DNA of 64,000 bases from Whitmania pigra (taxonomy: Eukaryota; Annelida; Clitellata; Hirudinida; Haemopidae), in assembly GCA_021613335.1 (NCBI GenBank), contig JAJTWR010000473.1, positions 1-64,000 of the forward strand, in the 5' to 3' direction. Within the stretch, counting starts at the first letter, position 1, and every line of letters starts with the position of its first letter. A model generated the notes under the pieces. It had not been told where the DNA came from, made no database searches, and saw only the letters and a list, made by a program, of their open reading frames with translations. Positions 56,233 to 64,000 of this stretch are shown piece after piece. The position numbers were made by a program, and so were the translations under genes.

Positions 56233-57632
56233 TCAAAAGTCACCAAAAACCTGAAATTCACAGAGACTCAAATAACCACCATATATCGGATCAGCTGGCA
56301 TTTGATGGACGATAACGTATCTGGCAGAAGGAGTGTCAGCCTGGCAATAAACTTCAAACCATTGACCATTGGGAAGAGGTCCCAGGTAGATGCCACATAT
56401 GGGGTAGTTGATGGGTGTTCTGGTGGGTGTCTTAATCAACCAGGAATCATTCGTTGTTCCAATCGTAAGATTTTTGTATCTAATTCCTTAGTTGAATAAA
56501 TTATTTTTTTTTTACTGTGATGTTACTTTTGTTGTTATTAACTTTTAATTTTTGAATTAATATATAGAATTTCCATTGAAAGAAAATTTTAATGTTGAAT
56601 AGTATTTTACCAGTGCAAGGTAAATAAGTAATTCAGATCAAATTTTTCGTTTAATACAATTTACTTGAACGAGCATTTTCGATGGTTGTGCATAAAACGC
56701 ATGCCTTAAGTGTCTGTGCTCAGCATTTTGAAACTGATTTGAAAACAATTATTTAATTAACTGCAAAACTCACTAATGTCAAATATCTCTGTAGTCCTGG
56801 CTAAGACGCGTACGTAGACGATGTTGACAGTGTACACCAAATCCACCATGAACCAGTTATTTCCAGAATCACCTTCATTAGTATGAGTGCAAAAACCTCC
56901 ATTTGGAACTGTTAGTAACAGGCCATCAACGGCCAACCAAGAATACAAGGGTTTTGTTCCAAATAAGATAGTTGTACTTTGGCAGGTTTGGCGGTATTCA
57001 GCCAAGTTTTCAGCTGTTTCAATTTCAGTTAATTACTTTTGAAAATTATGGATCTGTGGCATAATATTTTAAAACAAATGAATGATTAAATGGAAACTTA
57101 TCTGCATTTTTAAAATACAATAATTTTCTAAGGTTATAGCCTTTAAAATCCGTATGGATAATGATTATACTCTAATTAAAAAAAGTAATTATTGAAGTAG
57201 AAATTTTCTTACTTTTTAAATAACGAATTTTCGGATAAGACTGAGGGATAAAAAGTGTTTTTAGTCATATTAGCACGTAATACTTAAAATGCATAAAACG
57301 TTTATAATATAAAAAGGTGAAAATATCAACTGAATGAATACCTGGTAATGAGTGCAAAGATTGCTTCCCTTAATTATGTAAGGTAAAAAATCAAATAATT
57401 GGCATAATCTTATGGTTCTCCAGTAGTTGAAACTGACGCAAGATGATCGTCTGATGCAATGAATAGCGCAACGCTTGTAGCTATCAATGCCTTTTTCACT
57501 GTCAAATGGAATATCTTCAGAACACCCAGTATTTCCTTTGCAATCATATATTTTTCTAAATTTTTTAGAATTCTCCAATGCCCAGACACAGATTGATAAC
57601 AGTAATATACTAAAAATCGTTTGAACATACAT
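56233..57632 (-). CDS. PAN-FTP secreted protein, intact copy 2
   Basis: Exons (minus): 57632-57342, 57240-57213, 57013-56774 and 56486-56233; total 813 nt, 270 residues. Signal peptide MYVQTIFSILLLSICVWA; PAN domain with CAIHCIRRSSC and FNYWRTIRLCQLF; short exon SYPKIRYLK; FTP domain with AVDGLLLTVPNGGFCTHTN, WFMVDLVYTVNIVYVRVLA, YPICGIYLGPLPNGQWFEVYC, YVIVHQMPADPIYGG and LCEFQVFGDF. Splice sites are consensus and phases (0, 1, 1) fit. It is the counterpart of 39692-41130 in the duplicated segment. Likely secreted; glycan binding is inferred from the family. Confidence 0.8.
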
Positions 57633-57659
57633 AATCAAATTAAATATTTAAAATCGCAA

Positions 57660-57990
57660 TTTAACAAATATTTTTCTGTCACATATTATCGACGTGAGCC
57701 ACCTTGCCTTTATAAATCAAATTAGTTGATATGCAATGCGTGCCAGCCATAGATCATCCATCCATCCAAAGAAGAGATAGCATTTTTGGTCGACGAGGCT
57801 TTTGAAAGCACAAATTGCAATTGGACACTGTTTAATCGATATACCATTTGTCTAATTCGTTTTCTTTGATGTAAGATATTATTTTAAAAGTGTTTCAGAG
57901 GCTTTAAATTAAATTTTTATTAAACCGCAATTTTCTTGTAAATTGGGTGTCTGTGGAAAAATAATCGGTGCAATTATTTTTGGGAATTAT
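57660..57990. repeat. intergenic spacer of PAN-FTP units
   Basis: Same spacer as 41160-41500, with one CATC unit fewer in the CATCCATCC run. Probably contains the promoter of the gene at 56233-57632. Confidence 0.6.
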
Positions 57991-58021
57991 TCTTTTCATT
58001 CCTTAGTATTTTGAACCTGAT

Positions 58022-58896
58022 TTAAAAACAATGATTCACTTGGCTGCAAAATTCACGGTCTTTAAAAATGATTGCAATCGTTGCTAAGAGACGCACATAA
58101 TCAATGCTGACAGTGTACACCAGATCCACCATGAACCAGTTATTTCCAGAATCACCTTGATTAGTGTGAGCGCAAGTGCCTGCCAAAACATCAGTAACTA
58201 ACAGGGCATCCACTGCCAACCCGGAGTACAGAGTTTGATTTTCCAAAATCAACGTTGTACTTTCGCATGTTTTTCGGTATTCAGCTGTTTGAAATTGAGT
58301 TAGTTTTGGAAATTAATTGTGGCATTATATTTTGAAGCAAATGATGAATTAGATGGCAACTTTTCTGCATTTTTTCAGTACAATAATTGTCTATGGTTTT
58401 GATCTTAGGAGCTGCTTCAAAACGTTAATATCCATACTTCTTGGAAAATTAGTATACTTTAATTAAATAATGAAGTAAAGAATTTTTTACTTTTTAAGTA
58501 ACAATTTTTTGGATCAGATTGCGGGAATTTAAAAGGTAATTTTAGTTATATAAGCACGAAATACTTAAAATGTAAACAACTTTTATAACACAAAAAAGTG
58601 AAAAATATCAAGTGAATGAATACCTGGTAATGAGTTCAAAAATTGTTTCCATTAATTATGTAAGGTAAAAAGTCAAATAATTGGCATAAACATGTGGTTC
58701 TCCAGTAGTTGAAGCTGACGCAAAATGCTCTTCTGATGCAATGAAAAGCGCAACCCTTATAGTTATCGATGCCTTTTTCACTGTCAAATAATTGGCATAA
58801 ACTTGTGGCTCTCTGGTAGTTGAAACTTCCCTTATAGTTAACATGGGCATTCACGATTGATAACAGAAATATATTAAAAATCGTTTGAACATACAT
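58022..58896 (-). pseudogene. PAN-FTP pseudogene
   Basis: Exon 1 at 58896-58636 has a signal peptide (MYVQTIFNIFLLSIVNA), but the N-terminal PAN half is replaced by a second copy of its C-terminal motif (YKGSFNYQRATSLCQLF), and the frame stops at NGNNF where other copies read a Cys. The 28-nt exon near 58494-58521 has lost its acceptor (CAA for CAG). Exon 3 sequence is at 58252-58022 (AVDALLVTDVLAGTCAHTN, WFMVDLVYTVSIDYVRLLA), but its 5' boundary lost 12 bases between two TTCAGC repeats. No exon 4 follows before the spacer. Multiple lesions make it nonfunctional. Confidence 0.75.
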
Positions 58897-58899
58897 AAG

Positions 58900-59391
58900 T
58901 AAATTAAATTATGTTTTTGGAGGATTGATTTACGAATAGTAAAATCTTATTACGAAAGTAGCTGGATTATTTCGTATTTTAAAATTTAATGTGCATGTGT
59001 AATAAAATGACAAATACATGGCTATTATCTTTAACTCATATTTTCATAATTATTTTAAAATTATGAATATGCATATCTATGAATCTAAAAGCAGATATTT
59101 GTGTCTTCTTGACACATAGATAAAGTCAACAAATATTATTGATATGATTGTATTATCATTAATAATTTATCATAACATAATATTTATTTTTGAGTATATT
59201 ATTATTGCTGTTGCTGTTACATTGTGGCTCACATTTGGAGGCACGAAAATCGCTTTTCTCATTTTACAGCATATACTGAGCCAACCATATTTATAATATC
59301 ATTTACTTGGAATGTAATTTGAGTGTCTTGTATCTTATGAGATCTGTTATTAGTTCCCTTCAAGATCTCAAAAAGATCGCCATAAATTGTT
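58900..59391. other. AT-rich DNA between PAN-FTP pseudogene and block A
   Basis: No gene or repeat recognised. Confidence 0.4.
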
Positions 59392-61271
59392 TGTATGAAA
59401 CCACCACACAGCTTCTAACTAATCATCTAAACTTTATTGTTTTTTGCTCCCTTAGCAGAGGTGTTTTTGAGAAAAATGTCCTTTCCGTATTTCCCGATAT
59501 GTGTTTTTATGATTCAATTGACTAACCTAGTTAATATTTATCGAAAAAATATAAGTGCACAGGAAGGTTCGGTGGATCACTTAAACCGGAGACTTTCTCC
59601 TGGTTTCCTGCAATGCCTTCTTCAAACTTGTTCTTCTGGCTCCTAATCAATTACAAACATGATTTCCAAGACATTGCATCTGAATTTATATATGTTCTTC
59701 AATTTCCACACCGACGCTGTTAGCCAAAGTGATTTCTTCCTTTTGAAGCTTAAGACATTTTGTGTTAAATGCTCATTTTAATAATTACAATCTCATAAAT
59801 ACACTACATTAGCACCTGCATGATATATAATATATATATTTAATCGCTAGGTAAATTGCTAAGATGCTAAATTGTATTTTGTTCGATAGTTTAAATTGCT
59901 TCGCACCTGCCACCTCGCGCTTACCCAAAAACCAAACGTAATTTTGTAAATGTTTGAAATTTTTAATAATTTAACCATTTTGATATTCCAGAAATATAAA
60001 CTAAGATTCATTCCCACGGCTTCTCTGGCACCTCCCAAAACGCCTCCAGACAGCATCGACGAGTACCCACTGCAAACTCCTCAATCCTTAAAAGCGTTTC
60101 AATGAAGCATTGGTTCTCCACAGGTAACTAAGGTCACACTAAGGTGATATTAAAAATGTCATATTTTTCAACAAATGAGACGACAGGTCCTAAAGTTGTG
60201 ACGAATGAAAATTTGTCCAGCAAATAATTTTTTTAGAGCTTCAAAACTATAACCCATTGTGAGTATTTTTATGCAATATCTCCATGACCAATCGTAAGTC
60301 ATCGTAATGTCATCGATATACAAAAAATGTCAAGCGATAACCATGGCCAGGAAATGAAATGAGAAAGCAAATGATTACATACGACAGTTATAAATAGATG
60401 GACAGGTGATCATCAATAATGCGCTCGTCTGATTGTGTAAATGTTTCAACGCATTCGTAGGTGCGTAGCTTCACAACAATTATGAAATTACAATTATATA
60501 TTAGAATTACAATTACAGACATTCATTCTTCTCTTCCAGCCAGTGTAAATCTCGCAAAATAGTCAAAATGAGGACAGTTTTTGGACAGATTTAGTTCCAG
60601 AGGAAGCAATTAGGACCTCTGATAAGTTGAAACAAAATACTGTTAAAACGTTCAGTATTTACGAGCGACTGAAATACAAAATGGCGATCCAAGTTTTTAC
60701 GAGATTTTACATTCAATTTGTTAAAAAACAACAGAAATTGACGAATAATACTAGCAGTAACAAGAAATTACGTCAAAAGGGTTCGAATAAAAATTCTTAC
60801 AAATTCTGCGAAATCCAAATCCAAGGACCAGATTTAAAAAAGAATTAAATCCTTAAAAGTGCTTAAATAGAAATCATTGTTAAGCCACCATTATCGTTAT
60901 CATCACACTATCATCATCATTACCACCACCACCACCTTAGTCCTAAGGACATTAGCGGATGGCATCAAAACGATCAACAGAATATTTAAAAAGAGAGCGA
61001 CTGATAAAACATGAAATTATGATAATGATTGCGCTGACTAATGACGCACAATCGTACCGAATTTAGGAAGATGCTAGAAATTCTTTTCAGACGTGCAGGT
61101 AATCAATAATACTTAACAATTTAGATTAATAATTAAAAATTAATTATACTTAATAATTAAGATTGCTTCACGATTAATATTAACGATTATTAATGCGGGA
61201 ATAATATTGATTAAAAATCACTAATCAATAAAAATTAGTATAATTCATGGATTAATAATATTTAAGATCAA
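59392..61271. repeat. duplicated block A (uninterrupted copy)
   Basis: Same orientation as 9504-10799 plus 13029-13552. It carries the undisturbed target of the 10800-13028 LTR element near 60750 and of the 13553 LTR element near 61271. Contains short open frames of unknown meaning (for example 60627-60848) and one candidate terminal exon. Confidence 0.8.
59992..60105 (+). CDS. candidate terminal coding exon, function unknown
   Basis: A polypyrimidine-poor but plausible acceptor (TTTTGATATTCCAG) precedes a 37-codon open frame ending in TGA, reading KYKLRFIPTASLAPPKTPP, then DSIDEYPLQTPQSLKAFQ. The composition (Pro, Ser, Thr, acidic) looks like a cytoplasmic tail rather than random AT-rich DNA. 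The equivalent in block A copy 1 has a 59-bp deletion causing a frameshift. No upstream exon could be identified, so this call is tentative. Confidence 0.35.
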   Translation, partial: KYKLRFIPTASLAPPKTPPDSIDEYPLQTPQSLKAFQ

Positions 61272-61700
61272 TCAGTCAGTAGCTGTAAATAAACCGCCAC
61301 AACGCCCATCACCATGATCGAGATGGTGATGATGATGATGACGGAAATAATCTGGAATAATTAATATTATCATGCAGCAATAACCAATGGTTATAATAAC
61401 TTTCTATTGCAGACAATGGCTATGATATGATAGCTGTGGCGATGGTGATAATGATACTGTTGATGATAACGATGTTGAACACGATGATGGTGAATACAAC
61501 ATCAAATGCAAATATATATTCACGGTTTACAGTCGGCAGCTTAATGATCATCACCATCATTATCATCATTACCTCGTAATGAAAATTACTGTTTACAATT
61601 ACTCACCATTGATTAAAATTTCCATTAAATTTGTAACTTATAATTTCCACAAAATCATTATCCATTCGCAAAAGACAAAAGGCATCAGCAAACCCAATTG
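61272..61700. other. sequence between blocks A and B
   Basis: GAT/ATC-rich DNA without ORFs of note. It is missing from the other copies, which are broken at this point by element insertions and a deletion. Confidence 0.45.
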
Positions 61701-61961
61701 CTTCACTATCATCATCATCATCATCATCGTCATCATCATCATCATCATCATCACTACCACCTCCATAATCATCATCATCAACAAGATAATCGTAATCACA
61801 ATTTTTGGAAGCCAATGAGATGTCACACAGGCAGACGGATTACGACACTTGTTAATCATTACGACGACGACGACAGCAACGACGGTAGCGACAGTCGCAA
61901 CAATAGCAACGAAGTTTCATCAATGGATGGTTTGTGACGTATCATTATCACCATTCACGAA

Positions 61962-61992
<31 letters not shown>

Positions 61993-62084
61993 GTCATCGT
62001 CACTTCCGATCAGCAACAACAACAACAACAGATATATAGATTGCAACGTCATGACAACACCTCTGATTATGATGACGACGACCT

Positions 62085-62428
62085 CTAACTACACAAGCCA
62101 TACAACACCGACGACGCCACTAGCAGAGGCAGTAGTAACGACAGCTGCGGCTGATGCGCCTCCGCTGCTGGGCCAGCGCCGGCGCCACTGCTGGCCATCA
62201 TGTCGTTGTCGCTGGTGTGCCATATGGAAGCTTCTTGCCAGTCGAAGCGAGGCTGGTTGTTGTGGTTGTTGTTGTTGCGCCTGTGTTGTCGTACGGGATT
62301 CACGGCGTAGTTGTTGTCAACTCCTTCTTCATCTTCTTCTTCTTCTTCTTCTTCTTCTTCCTCATCCACGATTTCCTCAGCGTCGTCGTCTTCCTCTCCC
62401 TCCTCACCATCGTAGGAGTCCACAGAGT
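62085..62428 (-). CDS. contactin-like last exon with GPI-anchor signal, copy 2
   Basis: Same exon as 47538-47863, with the same acceptor and TAG stop. The Glu run is longer (ten consecutive Glu codons) and the Asn run has a His inside. The C-terminal SSGAGAGPAAEAHQPQ and hydrophobic tail are identical. The exon itself is intact, but the FN3 exon upstream of it is frameshifted. Confidence 0.6.
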
Positions 62429-62635
62429 CTGAAGATGGAGGGAGAGATGAGTAAATGAATGAATGAATGAATAAATTAATGAGTAAGTGAGTGAGTAAAT
62501 GAATAAACGAACGAATGAATGAATGTCTTGAAATACTTGATTAAGATTTATTATCATAACATCAACAAAAGTGATGATGATTATGACAAGATGGTGACAT
62601 AAAAATTATGATGATGATGATGTCAGACGACTGAC

Positions 62636-62939
62636 CGATAATCTGCTGTTGCTGAAGTAGCGGAGTGGTGAAGAGTATGGTGGCTGGTTTACTCGGTCCG
62701 TACTTGTAAAGCATTTGTACCTTCACAGAGTAAGTTGTACCCTCCTTCAGATTGGTCAGAGTGTGCGAAGTCACATCCTTCAAGCAAAATCCATGATCAT
62801 AGTCATCATCATAATCATCATCACTATAGTTTCCACCGTGATAATTACCCCATTATTATTATTATTATTATTATTATTGTTGTTGTTGTTGTTGTTGTTG
62901 TTGCAAGGGGTCACTATGTTCCCATTTGGTTCACAGCCT
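62636..62939 (-). pseudogene. contactin-like FN3 exon, frameshifted copy
   Basis: Compared with 48105-48442 it is 34 nt shorter (304 nt): several triplets fewer plus one single-base loss where copy 1 reads GGTGGTAAT and this copy GGGGTAAT. Read in the expected phase, the frame after poly-Asn shifts and stops at a TGA just before the FN3 segment. The FN3 segment itself (HTLTNLKEGTTYSVKVQMLY) is open in another frame. A sequencing slip in the triplet run cannot be excluded. Confidence 0.65.
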
Positions 62940-64000
62940 CTGACAGTGCATCAAAAACAGAATAAAAAATATTGTATGAAAATAAAAATTATGATCTGTC
63001 GTTATTTGCATTATTGCTTCATCATAGTGAATTGATTCGCTTACAAAATGTGCCCAAACAAGTTATTGAAATGATGGCAAAGACGGAATCAATGATGTTA
63101 AAAAAGTATCATTATCATCATTTGCGATCATCATGGTCGTCGTCGTCATCATTTCTTATGCCCATCAAGTGTAAATTATAATACTAAAAGAATAACAGTG
63201 ATAATTTAGTTATCAAGCCGTTACATCAGTATTATTAATTAGCAATAACGATGATGTAGTAAAAATAAAAATAACAATAACAGCAACAATATTAATATAA
63301 ATATAATGACATCATAAATTCATTCAAAATCCATGCTAATCATAACAGCCCCAGTTAGGCCAGTAGAGCAACAACGTCTGCATGATGGATGGCTTCGGAT
63401 TGATGGAACCAGCACACTCCATTAATAATTAATTACTTGTTAATTAATTTTTAATTGCAGTCAGTGGGACCAACCTTTCAATGTATCGACCCGACAGACG
63501 TGCCCTAATATGGGGTCGAACGTTGGCATTAACGGGCTTTGGTTTCATGTTTCATTGATGGCAGATGATATCAATTTTAATAATAATATTAATAACATCA
63601 CATAAGTCTTACAGTAATATATTAATTATAGTAATAATAGTAATAATAACAATATTATTAATAATAATAATAGCAATAATAATACAGTAAGAACTGCCTA
63701 TAGGCACAGTTTAACATTGGAGCAAAAAAATGACCCTATGAGAGGTTTTGCCATTTATATCAAGGTGTTTATGTTAAGCCCATACAAATTGATAAATAGA
63801 GGACAATTTATCACAGTTGCAAACAAAATTTAAGAAAATATTCAGCTATTACAATTTATAATGAAAAATTTTTTTTTAATAAATACTTTGATATTTTCAG
63901 AGTTCTTTAACTTAGTACTCCAGATAGCACTTGTTTCAAGTTCAGCATCATTGTATCGTTGTCATGAAATTTCAGAAAGAATTTGCAAGCAATTGACCAA

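Larger units (their letters stand above)
61701..64000. repeat. duplicated block B (copy 2)
   Basis: Matches 47149-49376 and 50131-50450 in the same order without the MITE insertion. Starts with an (ATC)n run at 61710-61754, the site in which the other copy carries the LTR element. Confidence 0.8.

Overview
This looks like nuclear DNA from an animal, most likely an aquatic invertebrate. It is AT-rich, has spliced genes with GT-AG introns, and carries secreted PAN plus FTP (fucolectin-type) proteins, a GPI-anchored fibronectin-III protein and an MNK-like kinase. It is packed with transposable elements and (TAA)n and (ATC)n microsatellites. I see no rRNA gene, no convincing functional tRNA gene, no operon and no CRISPR array. 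The species cannot be named from what is visible.

Layout. 0.3-5.3 kb: a broken two-ORF LINE with a restriction-like endonuclease, bordered by TAA repeats. 5.4-8.8 kb: solo LTRs and a PAN-FTP gene that lacks its last exon because of an inversion. 8.8-13.55 kb: a hAT fragment, then a duplicated segment (block A) holding a 2.2 kb LTR element. 13.55-17.55 kb: two decayed Gypsy elements head to tail. 17.6-21.8 kb: AT-rich DNA, a long TAA array and LINE scraps. 21.9-24.1 kb: a Pogo-type transposase relic carrying a SINE, then a MITE-like element with minisatellite ends. 24.5-26.1 kb: two damaged PAN-FTP copies. 26.5-38.9 kb: nested LINE, Helitron, hAT and LTR insertions. 38.9-44.6 kb: PAN-FTP genes on the minus strand (one intact, one chimeric but open). 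44.6-47.15 kb: a second deleted Gypsy element. 47.15-50.5 kb: block B, with the 3' end of a contactin-like gene. 50.9-52.8 kb: an intronless tandem-kinase gene. 53.9-54.5 kb: a TAA array and a 21-bp coding-like minisatellite. 55.3-58.9 kb: another PAN-FTP pair (one intact, one pseudogene). 59.4-64 kb: uninterrupted copies of blocks A and B.

Host genes. Three things look like real host coding capacity. (1) A family of secreted PAN-FTP proteins of about 270 aa, with four coding exons (291, 28, about 237 and 254 nt), in at least seven full or partial copies. (2) The last two exons of a GPI-anchored FN3 protein on the minus strand, present twice. (3) A 642-aa protein with an MNK-like pseudokinase followed by an MNK-like kinase.

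How the window was built. The stretch 55.3-64 kb is a near-continuous template. The stretch 39-50.5 kb is a second copy that lost block A and gained an LTR element and a MITE/hAT insertion. The stretch 5.4-13.55 kb is a third, partly inverted copy. Because the copies align, the undisturbed target sites of several insertions can be read directly in the sister copy.
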